The notes: a model not told the origin generated them from the sequence alone. Shown: positions 18,138-28,687, numbered from the stretch's first letter. The stretch is 64,000 nucleotides of DNA from CAVSMC01 sp963798655 (GCA_963798655.1 CAWCUH010000016.1:561431-625430); one strand, 5' to 3'. Numbers and translations: made by a program.

Positions 18138-19877
18138 TTGAACGCTCGAGGGCCTCGCTGTTACGCATTCGGGCGATTTCATTTCGATCCGCTTCGCGGA
18201 CGGCTGACGAACGGCGGCACGCCGATCGAGTTGCGCCCGAAGAGCCTCGCCGTGCTGGGTTACCTCCTTATGCACCCGCAGCGCGTGGTCGCGAAGGAAG
18301 AGCTGTTCGAGGCCGTCTGGGGCAAGGTGGTCGTGACCGACGACTCGCTCGTGCAATGCGTGGGTGAGATCCGGCAGGCGCTTGGCGATACTGACCTGAG
18401 GCTAGTCCGCACGATCCCGCGTTGCGGCTACATGCTGACGGCGGCCGTCAGCGAGGAAAGCTCGGCGCCGTACGAAGCGCAGGCACGGCCTGCCGCGCCT
18501 GCCGACCCGGCGCCCGTTGCAGGTGCCGGCATTCCGGCCCGGCTTCCACACACGTGGCTCGCCGCAGGCGGCGTCGCTGTCGCGGCAGTTTTGGTCATGG
18601 TCTTGCTGGGCGTCGTCCGCAACGACATCGCCGGCCAACGCGGGCCGAACACGGCCACGCCCGGCGCGGCGCCTGCGCTGTCGATCGCCGTTCTGCCGCT
18701 CGCCAACATCGACGGCGATCCGGCGCACGAGTATTTCGCCAACGGCCTCACCAGTGATCTGACGACGGACCTGAGCCGCATTCCGACGAGCTTCGTCATC
18801 AGCCACGACAGCGCGCGCGGCTACAACGGTAAGCAGGTGGACGCGCGGCAGGTCGGCCGCGAGCTCGGCGTGCGCTACGTGCTCGAAGGGAGCGTCCAGC
18901 GGCTGCGGGACGACGTGCGCGTCAACCTGCGGCTCGTGGACACCGGCGACGGCGCGCAACGCTGGGCGGAGCGATTCGAGGGACCGCGTGCCGAGCTTCC
19001 GCAGATGCAGGCCGACATCGTCCGGCGCATCGCCCAGACACTCGAGATCAGGCTGCTGGAGGCGGAGGCCGATCGCAGCGCGCGCGAGCGCACGTCCGAT
19101 CCCGATGCACAGGATCTGCTGATGCGTGGCTGGGCGCTATGGGAGCGCCGCCGGCCGGTGGACAACGCCGCTGCGCGCAAGCTGTTCGGGCAGGCGTTGG
19201 CGGCCGACGCGAACTTCTCGCTCGCATGGGTCGGCCTTGCCAACACACACCTCGCCGACCTCCATTCCGGCTGGAGCGACGATCGCGATTCGTCGCTGCA
19301 CGAGGCTGAGCAGGCGATGAGCCGCGCCTACGAGATCGGACCGCGCCATCGCGAGGTCAACGCGGGTCGCGGCTACGTGCTCTTCTTCCAGGGCGACATC
19401 GAGCTTGCGCTCGCCGCGTTCGACCGCGAGATCGAGACGAACGCGGGCAATGCGCTCGCCCACGTGTGGCGAGGCTTGATGCTGATCACGTTGGGCCGGC
19501 CGGCGGAAGCCTTGCCCTCGATCGAGCACGCGATCGCGCTATCACCGCGCGACGTCGACCTGAACGTCTTCTACCGGAGCATGGCTCACGCGTATTTCAG
19601 CCTGGGCCGGTTCGACGAGGCCGTCTCGTGGTCGCAGAAGGCGGTGGCGCACTCGCCGAAATACGCGAAGGGCTACGCGTTTCTCGCCGCAGGCGCTGCG
19701 CTCGCCGGCGACAGCACTCGAGCTGCGGATGCAGTCGAAGCGTTTCGCCGTCTGCAACCGAAGTACGACAGCGTCGCCGCGTTCAGGAACGCCATGATGC
19801 GCGGCGAGCGGCGGATGTTCGACGCGACGCCGCAGTTCTGGGAAGCGCTGCAGAAGGCGGGACTGCAAGCGGGCTGA
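18138..19877 (+). CDS. CadC-like transmembrane transcriptional regulator with TPR domain
   Basis: A 579-residue one-component membrane regulator with TTG start at 18138. Residues about 10-100 form an OmpR/PhoB-type winged helix (IELRPKSLAVLGYLLMHPQR, LVRTIPRCGYML). A single membrane span (AAGGVAVAAVLVMVLLGVV, about 150-170) follows. Next is the domain common in CadC-like and cyclase-associated regulators (SIAVLPLANIDGDPAHEYFANGLT), which ends near RLVDTGDGAQRWAERF. The C-terminus is TPR-like (LAWVGLANTHLADLHSGW, ALAHVWRGLMLITLGRPAEA). It is divergent from the kelch gene and may control it. It is the last gene before rarA. Confidence 0.88.
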   Translation: MNARGPRCYAFGRFHFDPLRGRLTNGGTPIELRPKSLAVLGYLLMHPQRVVAKEELFEAVWGKVVVTDDSLVQCVGEIRQALGDTDLRLVRTIPRCGYMLTAAVSEESSAPYEAQARPAAPADPAPVAGAGIPARLPHTWLAAGGVAVAAVLVMVLLGVVRNDIAGQRGPNTATPGAAPALSIAVLPLANIDGDPAHEYFANGLTSDLTTDLSRIPTSFVISHDSARGYNGKQVDARQVGRELGVRYVLEGSVQRLRDDVRVNLRLVDTGDGAQRWAERFEGPRAELPQMQADIVRRIAQTLEIRLLEAEADRSARERTSDPDAQDLLMRGWALWERRRPVDNAAARKLFGQALAADANFSLAWVGLANTHLADLHSGWSDDRDSSLHEAEQAMSRAYEIGPRHREVNAGRGYVLFFQGDIELALAAFDREIETNAGNALAHVWRGLMLITLGRPAEALPSIEHAIALSPRDVDLNVFYRSMAHAYFSLGRFDEAVSWSQKAVAHSPKYAKGYAFLAAGAALAGDSTRAADAVEAFRRLQPKYDSVAAFRNAMMRGERRMFDATPQFWEALQKAGLQAG

Positions 19878-20175
19878 CGCGCGGGTGGTCGGCGCTCGTC
19901 GTCGCGCGTCCGACCCCTCAGGTGCGACGCTGTCAAGGCGCGCGAGAGGCACCCCGGTCATCCGGCGAGCGCCGCGCGAGCGCGACTCCACACGGATCCG
20001 ACGGTTTGCGACCTCCTGCGTCATCCGCTTGCGGGCGCTTATGGCCGCCGGCAAGATCGGGCAGGGGTGACCGTATGTCATCATGGGACGGATACGCGTC
20101 GCAGCAAACGGATTGCGCACGCTCCATTCGAAGCGGGCTTTGCGCAAAACCGCGGCGTCATGAAGCACGATCGAC
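19878..20175. other. Intergenic region at island/core junction
   Basis: About 300 bp between the regulator and rarA. I see no gene, RNA or clear repeat. It marks the right junction of the accessory island with the conserved rarA-serS block, so remnants of an insertion could lie here, but none is recognisable. Confidence 0.5.
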
Positions 20176-21498
20176 ATGCCGGATCTTCTCTCAGGCTTGA
20201 CCGACAACCCCGCGACCCCGCTCGCCGAGCGCCTGCGTCCGAAGACGATCGCAGACGTCATCGGCCAGCGCCATCTGCTCGCGCCCGGCAAGCCGCTCGC
20301 CGTTGCGTTCGCCTCGGGCAAGCCGCATTCGATGATCCTGTGGGGTCCGCCGGGCTCGGGCAAGACGACGATCGCGCGCCTGATGGCCGACGCGTTCAAC
20401 GCCGACTTCATCGCACTGTCGGCCGTTCTTTCCGGCGTCAAGGACATTCGCGAGGCGGTGGCGCGCGCCGAGGCGACGCTTGCGCAAAGCGGACGCCACA
20501 CGATTCTCTTCGTCGACGAGGTGCATCGCTTCAACAAGGCGCAGCAGGACGCGTTCCTGCCCTATGTGGAGCGCGGCATCGTCACGTTCATCGGCGCAAC
20601 GACCGAGAACCCGTCGTTCGAAGTCAACTCGGCGCTGCTGTCGCGTGCGGCGGTGTACGTGCTCGAGCCGCTGTCGCCGGACGAGCTCGCGCAATTGCTC
20701 GATCGGGCGCGCGCGGCGGCGATGCCGGACGCAGCGATCGAGCCCGCGGCGCGCGATGCGCTGATCGGCTACGCCGACGGCGACGGCCGGCGGCTGATCA
20801 ATCTCGTCGAGCAGCTCGCAACCGCCGCGGGCGAGCGCCACGCGGCGATCGACACGGCGTTCGTCGAGCAGACGATCGCGCGAAGCCTTCGCCGCTTCGA
20901 CAAGGGCGGCGAGGCGTTCTACGACCAGATCTCCGCGCTGCACAAGTCGGTGCGCGGCTCCGATCCCGACGCGGCGCTCTACTGGATGTGCCGGATGCTC
21001 GACGGGGGCGCCGATCCGCTCTACGTCGGGCGACGCGTGATCCGGATGGCGAGCGAGGACATCGGGCTCGCCGATCCGCGCGCGCTGCCGCTCGCGATTG
21101 CCGCTGTCGAGACGTACGAGCGGCTCGGCACGCCGGAAGGCGAGCTCGCGCTCGCGCAAGCGGTCGTCTACCTCGCAGTCGCGCCGAAGAGCAACGCCGT
21201 GTACGAGGCGTACAACGCAGTGCGCGCATTCATCGCGCAGGACGCTTCGCGGCCGGTGCCGCTGCGTCTTCGAAACGCGCCGACGAAGCTGATGAAGAAC
21301 CTCGACTACGGCAAAGGCTACCGCTACGCGCATGCCGAGAAGGACGCGTATGCGGCGGGCGAGCGCTACCTGCCGGACGACATGCCGGACGTGCACTGGT
21401 ACGAGCCGACGGATCGTGGACTGGAAGCGAAGATTCGAGAACGGCTCGATGCGCTGCGCGAGCGCGATCGAGCGGCGCGCGACAAGGAGGACGAATAG
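20176..21498 (+). CDS. rarA: Replication-associated recombination protein RarA (MgsA)
   Basis: AAA+ ATPase of the clamp-loader/RuvB superfamily acting at stalled replication forks, 440 residues, the usual length. Walker A is GPPGSGKT (57-64), Walker B LFVDEVHRFN (111-120), and sensor 1 lies in FIGATTENPSFEVNSALLSR. The C-terminal tetramerisation domain is well conserved (KSVRGSDPDAALYWMCRML, RRVIRMASEDIGLADPRAL). It is followed after 20 bp by serS. In E. coli it lies directly after lolA; here 17 kb intervene. Confidence 0.97.
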   Translation: MPDLLSGLTDNPATPLAERLRPKTIADVIGQRHLLAPGKPLAVAFASGKPHSMILWGPPGSGKTTIARLMADAFNADFIALSAVLSGVKDIREAVARAEATLAQSGRHTILFVDEVHRFNKAQQDAFLPYVERGIVTFIGATTENPSFEVNSALLSRAAVYVLEPLSPDELAQLLDRARAAAMPDAAIEPAARDALIGYADGDGRRLINLVEQLATAAGERHAAIDTAFVEQTIARSLRRFDKGGEAFYDQISALHKSVRGSDPDAALYWMCRMLDGGADPLYVGRRVIRMASEDIGLADPRALPLAIAAVETYERLGTPEGELALAQAVVYLAVAPKSNAVYEAYNAVRAFIAQDASRPVPLRLRNAPTKLMKNLDYGKGYRYAHAEKDAYAAGERYLPDDMPDVHWYEPTDRGLEAKIRERLDALRERDRAARDKEDE

Positions 21499-21503
21499 CG
21501 CTC

Positions 21504-21512
21504 TGATAAAAT
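21504..21512 (+). promoter_or_regulatory. Extended -10-like element before serS
   Basis: TGATAAAAT lies 6 bp before the serS ATG, in the context CTCTGATAAAATTGCGC. A closely similar CTCTGGTAAAATCCGC precedes acpP. No good -35 is visible, and the position would give a very short leader, so this is tentative. Confidence 0.4.
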
Positions 21513-21518
21513 TGCGCG

Positions 21519-22815
<1,297 letters not shown>

Positions 22816-22817
<2 letters not shown>

Positions 22818-22886
22818 GGGTCAGAGTCGAATTCCAGATCCGGCGAGCGAAGAGCCGCGGCGCGGCGGAATTCGACTCTGACCCTG
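22816..22886. repeat. GGGTCAGAGT inverted repeat between convergent genes
   Basis: A perfect 18-bp inverted repeat, GGGTCAGAGTCGAATTCC (22818-22835) with 22867-22884, encloses a GC-rich loop. The left arm touches the serS stop (TAG 22815-22817), and the right arm ends about 8 bp before the stop of the minus-strand propeller gene. It belongs to the same family as the elements at 3.1 and 39.55 kb and probably serves as a bidirectional terminator. Confidence 0.88.
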
Positions 22887-22892
22887 TTTTCG

Positions 22893-24170
22893 CTATCGCA
22901 TGTTGCCCGTGTGGCCGAGCGAATACCGTCCCGGCTGCGGCCAGACGGCGAGCCCGTGCGGCTCCTTGCCGACGGGAATCTTCATGACCTCGCCGCTCGC
23001 CGTGTCGATCACGTAGACGACGTTGTCGAAGCGCCCGGACAGCCATAGCCGCTTGCCGTCGGCGCTGACGTTTCCCATGTCGGGACTGCCGCCGCCGGGG
23101 ATCGGCCATGTCGCGTCGATGTTGCGCGTGGCGAAGTCGATCACCGAGACGCTGCCCTTGCCCTTCGGCGCGCCGTGGATCCTGTTCGAGCCGCGATTGG
23201 CCACATAGAGCTTCTTGCCGTCGCGGCTCGGATAGAGGCCGTGCGTACCGATGCCTGTCGCGATGAAGCCCGTCTGCCGGAAGCTGTCGCCGTCGATCAC
23301 ATGCACGCCGTTCGCCATCATGTCGGCGACGAAGAACGTCCTGCCGTCGGGGGAAACGCGTACGTCCTGCGGCATGCCCTTCCACGTCGTGCAGATCACT
23401 TCGTCGCGCCCGTCGAAGCCTTTCACGACCTGTGTCGGCAGGCCGGGCTTGATCACCTGGATGTAGCCGAGCACCTTGCGCTCGACCAAGTCGACCTTCG
23501 CAACCGTGCCCGTGAACTCGCAGGTGAAGATCGCGAAGCGGCCGTCGATCGAGAAGTCCGCGTGATTGATGCCGCCGCAGCGCGGCACGTCGAGCGAGTA
23601 CTGGATCTCCATCGTCGCCGGATCGCGGAAGTCGAGCCGCTTGTGCGCCTCGGCGACGACGATCGCCGACCTGCCGTCGGGCGAGAAGTACATGTTGTAA
23701 GGATCGTCGACCTTGATCGGCTTGCCCGGCTTGCCGGTGCGTGGATCGACCGGCGTCAGGCTGCCGACCTTCGTGTTCTCGGCATTGTTCGCGACCCACA
23801 GCGTGCGCATGTCCCAGGACGGCACCACGTGCTGCGGATTGAGGCCGACCGGAAACTTCGTGACGACCTGCAGCGTTTCGGCGTCGATCACATAGACGTC
23901 GTTCGACTGCAGGTTCGGGACGTAGACGCGCTTCAAATCGGCGGCGACGTCCGGTCGCATCTTGTCGGCGGTCGTTTCGCTGTAGAGGTTCGTCGGATCG
24001 ACCACCGGCGGCATGCCGGGCACGGTGTCGATGACGGCGCGCGGCACGCTCGCAGCAGCCGGCGCCGGAGGCGCGGCGGGCTGGCCGCCGGCGCGCAGCC
24101 ATGGCAGCGCTGCGAGCGCCGCCGCAAACGGGAGCGCCAATGCGACGCGGCGCAGGAGGGGATGCTTCAA
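22893..24170 (-). CDS. Secreted YVTN-type beta-propeller protein
   Basis: 425 residues with an N-terminal signal peptide (LRRVALALPFAAALAALPWL). The body is made of about seven propeller blades with YVTN-like motifs: KRVYVPNLQSNDVYVIDAET, TLWVANNAENTKVGSL, KKLYVANRGSNRIHG, KRLWLSGRFDNVVYVIDTAS. The C-terminus WPQPGRYSLGHTGNMR is distinctive. Likely periplasmic; related proteins include YncE-like and cytochrome-cd1-like propellers. It starts 40 bp before the creatininase-like gene ends, in the same direction. No catalytic residues or cofactor motifs are evident, so the function is unknown. Confidence 0.82.
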   Translation of the reverse strand: MKHPLLRRVALALPFAAALAALPWLRAGGQPAAPPAPAAASVPRAVIDTVPGMPPVVDPTNLYSETTADKMRPDVAADLKRVYVPNLQSNDVYVIDAETLQVVTKFPVGLNPQHVVPSWDMRTLWVANNAENTKVGSLTPVDPRTGKPGKPIKVDDPYNMYFSPDGRSAIVVAEAHKRLDFRDPATMEIQYSLDVPRCGGINHADFSIDGRFAIFTCEFTGTVAKVDLVERKVLGYIQVIKPGLPTQVVKGFDGRDEVICTTWKGMPQDVRVSPDGRTFFVADMMANGVHVIDGDSFRQTGFIATGIGTHGLYPSRDGKKLYVANRGSNRIHGAPKGKGSVSVIDFATRNIDATWPIPGGGSPDMGNVSADGKRLWLSGRFDNVVYVIDTASGEVMKIPVGKEPHGLAVWPQPGRYSLGHTGNMR

Positions 24171-24209
24171 GGAAGGGATGTGATGGGTCGAAGGAAAGGC
24201 ACGCCGATG

Positions 24210-25013
24210 TCAACGACGCGCCGTTGCCGCGCGGATCTCGTCCGCTGTCACCTTAACGATCGAATCGACGCCCAGTTGACCGAGCTCGGCGCTCGAGCGG
24301 CGCGGATCGCCATAAACGCCGTCCGCGGGCGACGGCTTCGCCTGCATGCGGTCCGCGCGCACGAGCTTCGGGTCGATCGCGAGCGCGAGCGACGTGTCGG
24401 CGAGCCCCGCGTGCGTTCCGATCTCGTCGTCGCGCAGTCCTTTTGCCGCGAGCGCTTTCGGATACGCGGTTTCGGTGATGCGATAGTAGGCGAGGATCGC
24501 GTGCGCGCGCGTCGGCGACTTCGCCCATTCGCGGTTCAGGCGCTCGGCGGTCGTCTTCAACGCAGCCTGGTAGCCGCCGTGGTCGCCGATGAACACGATG
24601 TCGCGAAAGCCGGCGCGGCGGAAGCTTCGCGCCGCGGCTTCGAGAACGCGCTCGAATGCATCGGTCGGCACCGAGATCGTTCCGGGAAAGCGCATGTGCG
24701 CGCTCGGCGGGTCGATGCTGCCCTCGGGCACGTACGCGATGACCGGCGCCACCAGCGCGTTGCCGAGCGAGCGCGCGATCCGATCGGCGAGCGCGCGAAC
24801 GCGCACGTTGTGCTTGCCGAGGACCATGTGCGGCCCGTTCTGCTCGGTGCCGCCGATCGGCACGATCAGCGTCGTCTTGCCGGTGGCGACGTCGTCACGC
24901 AACTCCGTCCAGGTGAGATCCTCGATGAAGACGGTGTCGGGCGCCGCCGACGCGAGCGGCGCGGCGAGAAGCACAAGCGAGACGATGACGATGCGCAACG
25001 CGGCCGAAATCAC
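24210..25013 (-). CDS. Creatininase-family amidohydrolase, predicted periplasmic
   Basis: About 267 residues from GTG at 25013 (TTG at 24998 is an alternative). The N-terminus is a signal peptide (RIVIVSLVLLAAPLASAAP), unusual for this mostly cytoplasmic family. Metal-site blocks are LIVPIGGTEQNGPHMVLGKH, the FIGDHGGYQ block, and GTHAGLADTSLAL where most members have HAGEXETS. The family includes creatininase and MftE-like peptidases. Members fused to signal peptides are less studied, so the substrate is open. It lies between the propeller gene and mltF on the minus strand. Confidence 0.82.
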   Translation of the reverse strand: MISAALRIVIVSLVLLAAPLASAAPDTVFIEDLTWTELRDDVATGKTTLIVPIGGTEQNGPHMVLGKHNVRVRALADRIARSLGNALVAPVIAYVPEGSIDPPSAHMRFPGTISVPTDAFERVLEAAARSFRRAGFRDIVFIGDHGGYQAALKTTAERLNREWAKSPTRAHAILAYYRITETAYPKALAAKGLRDDEIGTHAGLADTSLALAIDPKLVRADRMQAKPSPADGVYGDPRRSSAELGQLGVDSIVKVTADEIRAATARR

Positions 25014-25101
25014 CCGCGAATCATAGGCGATCGACGCGCACGGCGCCACCGGTGGACACGCCGTGCGGCGCAACGACGCCCCGGCGTCGCTCGTGACGCG
25101 A

Positions 25102-26559
25102 TCAACGCTCGATCGAAGTCCCGGCAGCCAATGCACCGACGCGCGGCGCGTGCGGCGGCTGCTGCGCGAGCAGCACGTCGTAATAGGCGCGCACGCGGTC
25201 GACGAACGCGACGGGCATTCCGCCGCGCGCGTAACCGAGCTTCGCCTGATCGAAGTAGTCCGCCTCGGCGAGCAGCGGCAGCGCCTTCTTCACATCGCTC
25301 CACGCGTCGGGATTCAGTTGCCGTCGCTGCGCGAGGACGCGCGCGTCCTCGAGATGTCCGATGCCGATGTTGTACGCGGCAAGCGCAAGCCACGTGCGAT
25401 CGGGCTCCGCGATGCGCTCCGGAATCCTGTCCTTCAGCCAGCGGAGATAGCGTGCGCCGGCGATGAGCGCCGTATGCGGGTCGAGGCGGTCGCTCACGCC
25501 GAGCTGGCGCGCCGTCTCCTCGGTGAGCTGCATCAGGCCGCGCGCGCCGGTCTCCGACGTTGCGCTTCGATCCCACTGCGACTCCTGATAGGCGACCGCT
25601 GCGAGCAGCCGCCATTCGATGCCGCTCGCCTCCTGCGCCTCGCGCAACAGCGGCGCGAGCTCGGGCAGCTTCGACCTGATGCGTTCGTGGAAGACCTCGG
25701 CGTCGATCTTCGGCACCTCCGACATGTGCGCGAAGTAGCGCTCGGTGAGTCGCGCCAGCGTGCCGTCGCGCTTCACTTTCGCCATGAAGCGGTCGAGATC
25801 CTCGCGCAGCGTCCCGAACGAAGGCGCGACGGCCCATGCGAGCTGGCGCCGATCGCCGGCGGCGAACGCCACGCCGTAGTTCAGGTGAATGTTGCGCGAC
25901 ACCGCCGCCTCGTTCGACGTGACGATGGCATAGGCGAGTCGGCCGTCGCTCACTTGTGCGATCAGCGACTCGGCGTTCGGTGTGGTGAGCGGCGCCCAAT
26001 GGACTTCCGGGTGCGCCGCGCGCACCTTGGCGATCTGCGGCTCGAGGCCTGTGGAATCGACGTACGCGACCTTGTCGTCATCGAGATCGTCCCAGCTCGT
26101 CGGCTTGCGCGCGCCAATGTGATAGATGACGACCGGGTTGACGTCGGCGTAGCCCGTGGTCCACAACGGGGCCGCTTCACCAGGGCCGGGCGCAACGGAG
26201 AATCCTGGCGTCGGCGGATCGTGCGGCGCGGGACGGAACAATCCGCCGATGCCGACGTGCGCGGCGCCCGACGCGACGGAGTCGACGAGCTGCGCGGCGG
26301 ATTCGGCCACGACGATCTTCAGCGGCAGGCCGCGCTCGATCGCGAACAACTGCAGGAGGTCGGCGTCGAATCCGGCCGGCTGGCCGTCGGTGCCGATGAA
26401 ATACGTCGACGGCCCGGGACGCACGAATGCGATGAGCGCGTTCGCCGGCGTGGGCGTGGGCAGGCGCTTCGGCGGCGCGTGCGTCCGCTCGACGACGACG
26501 AGCGCAAGACCGAGCAGAAGCGAGAAAGCAGCGGCGGCAGCGATTCGTTGCACGTGCAA
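25102..26559 (-). CDS. mltF: Membrane-bound lytic transglycosylase MltF
   Basis: 485 residues. An N-terminal hydrophobic signal/anchor (AAAAAFSLLLGLALVVVE) has no clear lipobox Cys. An SBP_bac_3-like domain follows (about 40-280: FDADLLQLFAIERGLPLKIV, GVAFAAGDRRQLAWAVA). The SLT catalytic domain has the Glu in AAVAYQESQWDRSATSETGA and GLMQLT. This domain order is that of MltF, which cleaves peptidoglycan to 1,6-anhydromuropeptides. A good sigma-70-like promoter lies upstream (26593-26620), divergent from that of ffs. Confidence 0.92.
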   Translation of the reverse strand: MHVQRIAAAAAFSLLLGLALVVVERTHAPPKRLPTPTPANALIAFVRPGPSTYFIGTDGQPAGFDADLLQLFAIERGLPLKIVVAESAAQLVDSVASGAAHVGIGGLFRPAPHDPPTPGFSVAPGPGEAAPLWTTGYADVNPVVIYHIGARKPTSWDDLDDDKVAYVDSTGLEPQIAKVRAAHPEVHWAPLTTPNAESLIAQVSDGRLAYAIVTSNEAAVSRNIHLNYGVAFAAGDRRQLAWAVAPSFGTLREDLDRFMAKVKRDGTLARLTERYFAHMSEVPKIDAEVFHERIRSKLPELAPLLREAQEASGIEWRLLAAVAYQESQWDRSATSETGARGLMQLTEETARQLGVSDRLDPHTALIAGARYLRWLKDRIPERIAEPDRTWLALAAYNIGIGHLEDARVLAQRRQLNPDAWSDVKKALPLLAEADYFDQAKLGYARGGMPVAFVDRVRAYYDVLLAQQPPHAPRVGALAAGTSIER

Positions 26560-26592
26560 GCCCCTCGTGTACGGATCGGAATTGCCGAAGCG

Positions 26593-26620
26593 ATTATAGT
26601 CAACGCGTGGCGACTGTCAC
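26593..26620 (-). promoter_or_regulatory. Predicted sigma-70 promoter of mltF
   Basis: On the minus strand, GTGACA (-35, 26615-26620) and TATAAT (-10, 26593-26598) are separated by 16 bp, 34 bp before the mltF ATG. A near-consensus pair, divergent from the ffs promoter. Confidence 0.65.
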
Positions 26621-26639
26621 CCCCCGTTCTGCCACGCGG

Positions 26640-26668
26640 TTGATCGGCCGAGCGCAATCGAGGATAAT
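26640..26668 (+). promoter_or_regulatory. Predicted sigma-70 promoter of ffs
   Basis: TTGATC (-35, 26640-26645) and GATAAT (-10, 26663-26668) have an exact 17-bp spacer, about 32 bp before the SRP RNA body. The transcript may also reach dnaX. Confidence 0.6.
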
Positions 26669-26700
26669 TAAGGACTTGCTCGTTGTCGCATCCCGATCAA

Positions 26701-26799
26701 CGGCGGGTCGCCCCGCATTGCGGCGTTGCAAACCTGGTCAGGTCCGGAAGGAAGCAGCCATAGTGACTAACCGCAAGTGCCGGGGGAACGGCTCGCCAC
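26701..26799 (+). ncRNA. ffs: Signal recognition particle RNA (4.5S)
   Basis: The conserved apical loop and symmetric bulge are present: CTGGTCAGGTCCGGAAGG followed by AAGCAGCCA (26734-26760). Flanking arms pair as a long hairpin, with GGCGGGTCGCCCCGCA on the 5' side and TGCCGGGGGAACGGCTCGCC on the 3' side. A CACCTTTT tail follows. About 99 nt fits a bacterial 4.5S RNA. The position before dnaX is common in Betaproteobacteria. Confidence 0.93.
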
Positions 26800-26997
26800 C
26801 TTTTGCTCTTTCGCGCCCGTTGGGCCCCATGCTTTGTTGCTCGTCGGCTCGGACGCTCGTGTACGTCCATGTACACTGCGCGTCCTCGCCGCCTCGCGCC
26901 TCGCCTCGGTCCCAACAGGTCGCGAAATAGCCTTTTGCTTGCGTGACGGGTTTTCTTGCTTACGCAAGCCGCTGATGCTCGCGCAGCCGCGCCTTCG

Positions 26998-28656
26998 ATG
27001 AGCTACCAGGTTCTCGCGCGCAAGTGGCGGCCGAAGACGTTCGCCGAGCTCGCCGGCCAGGAGCACGTCGTCACCGCGCTCACCAATGCGCTCACCCGCG
27101 GACGGCTGCATCACGCGTATCTGCTGACCGGCACGCGCGGCGTCGGCAAGACGACGATTGCGCGCATTCTCGCCAAGAGCCTCAATTGCGTCGCTGGCAT
27201 TACCGCCACGCCATGCGGCGTTTGCGCGGCGTGCGTCGACATCGACGCCGGCCGCTTCGTCGACCTGCTCGAGCTCGATGCGGCGTCGAACACCGGCATC
27301 GACAACATGCGCGAGATCCTCGACAACGCGCGCTACGCGCCGACGGTCGGGCGCTACAAGGTCTACCTCATCGACGAAGTTCACATGTTGTCGAAGCAGG
27401 CGTTCAACTCGATGCTGAAGACGCTCGAGGAGCCGCCCGAGCACGTGAAGTTCGTGCTTGCGACCACCGACCCGCAGAAGATCCCGGTGACGGTGCTCTC
27501 GCGCGTGCTGCAGTTCAACCTGAAGCAGCTGCCGCCGCCGCTGATCGTCGAGCGGCTTGCGTCGATCCTGTCGGCCGAGAGGATCGACAGCGACCCGGCT
27601 GCCCTCGCGCTGGTCGCGCGCGCGGCGCAGGGGTCGATGCGCGATGCGCTGTCGCTGCTCGACCAGGCGATCGCGTACGGCGGCGGCGAGGTGCGCGAGC
27701 CGTCGGTGCGCGCGATGCTCGGCGCGGTCGACACGCAGCATGTCTACCGGATCGCCGATGCACTGATCGCCGGCGACGGCACGGCGATAGTCGCCGAAGC
27801 CGACGCGATGGCCGAGCGCAGCGCGTCGTTCGCCTCGGCGCTCGACGAGCTCGCGTCGCTCTATCACCGGATCGCCGTCGCGCAGACCGTTCCCGCGGCG
27901 ACCGAATCGTTCGACGACGCCGAGCGCATCGTGGCGTTCGCCGCGCGGATGAGTCCCGAGCACGTGCAGCTCGCCTACCAGATTTGCGTGCAGGGCCGAG
28001 CCGACCTCGCGCTCGCACCGGACGAGCCGACCGGATTTTCGATGACGCTGCTGCGGCTGCTCGCGTTCGAGCCGTCGCCGCCGGCGGCCATGCCGGGCGG
28101 CGGCGGCGACACACACGACCCGCGACCGAAGCGCGCGACGCGCGTCGTCGAGTCGCCGCCAGGTTCCACCCGTGCGGCGGCTGCCGACCGCTCCGAGGCC
28201 ACCGCGACCGAGGCGCCGGGCGCGAAGGCGAGCTCGCCATCGGCCGCGCCGTCGATCGTCGCGCCGCTGCCGCAGACGGCGGACGCGTGGGTACCGTTCG
28301 TCGCTTCGCTCAAGCTGTCGGGCATTGCCGGACAGCTCGCCGCGCAAAGCGCACTGGTTCGTTGCGAAGGCCGCATGCTGACGCTCGCGGTTCCGGCAAC
28401 TCACAAGCATCTCGTCGATCCAACGTACGCCGATCGGCTGCGCGGCGCGCTCGAGCAGGCAACCGGGCAGAAGTTGAAGCTCGCGTTCGAGGTCGCCGAC
28501 GCGGCGCCGACGTCGCTCGCGGCGCAGGTCACCCGCGAGCGGGCCGAGCAAAAGACGGCGACCGAGGCGGCGTTTCGCGACGAGCCGTTCGTTAAGGACC
28601 TGCTCGCGCGCTTCGACGCGTCGATCCGTCCCGATTCGGTCAAGCCGACGTCGTGA
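26998..28656 (+). CDS. dnaX: DNA polymerase III subunit gamma/tau
   Basis: Clamp-loader ATPase subunit, 552 residues from ATG 26998 (MSYQVLARKWRPKTF); upstream in-frame starts would add non-conserved residues. Walker A is GTRGVGKT (45-52), and zinc-ribbon cysteines are near 64, 73, 76 and 79 (CGVCAACV). Walker B/DEVH is in VYLIDEVHMLSKQAFNSMLK, with the sensor in FVLATTDPQKIPVTVLSR. An Ala/Pro-rich linker (about 355-430) precedes the tau C-terminal domain. I see no A-rich slippery heptamer like the one that makes gamma in E. coli. Confidence 0.96.
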   Translation: MSYQVLARKWRPKTFAELAGQEHVVTALTNALTRGRLHHAYLLTGTRGVGKTTIARILAKSLNCVAGITATPCGVCAACVDIDAGRFVDLLELDAASNTGIDNMREILDNARYAPTVGRYKVYLIDEVHMLSKQAFNSMLKTLEEPPEHVKFVLATTDPQKIPVTVLSRVLQFNLKQLPPPLIVERLASILSAERIDSDPAALALVARAAQGSMRDALSLLDQAIAYGGGEVREPSVRAMLGAVDTQHVYRIADALIAGDGTAIVAEADAMAERSASFASALDELASLYHRIAVAQTVPAATESFDDAERIVAFAARMSPEHVQLAYQICVQGRADLALAPDEPTGFSMTLLRLLAFEPSPPAAMPGGGGDTHDPRPKRATRVVESPPGSTRAAAADRSEATATEAPGAKASSPSAAPSIVAPLPQTADAWVPFVASLKLSGIAGQLAAQSALVRCEGRMLTLAVPATHKHLVDPTYADRLRGALEQATGQKLKLAFEVADAAPTSLAAQVTRERAEQKTATEAAFRDEPFVKDLLARFDASIRPDSVKPTS

Positions 28657-28687
28657 TCCTGCACACGTGGCGCAAGGAGACTCGATC

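Noticed and set aside
26998..28656. Programmed frameshift in dnaX producing gamma
   Set aside because: No A-rich slippery heptamer or obvious stimulator hairpin in the linker region.
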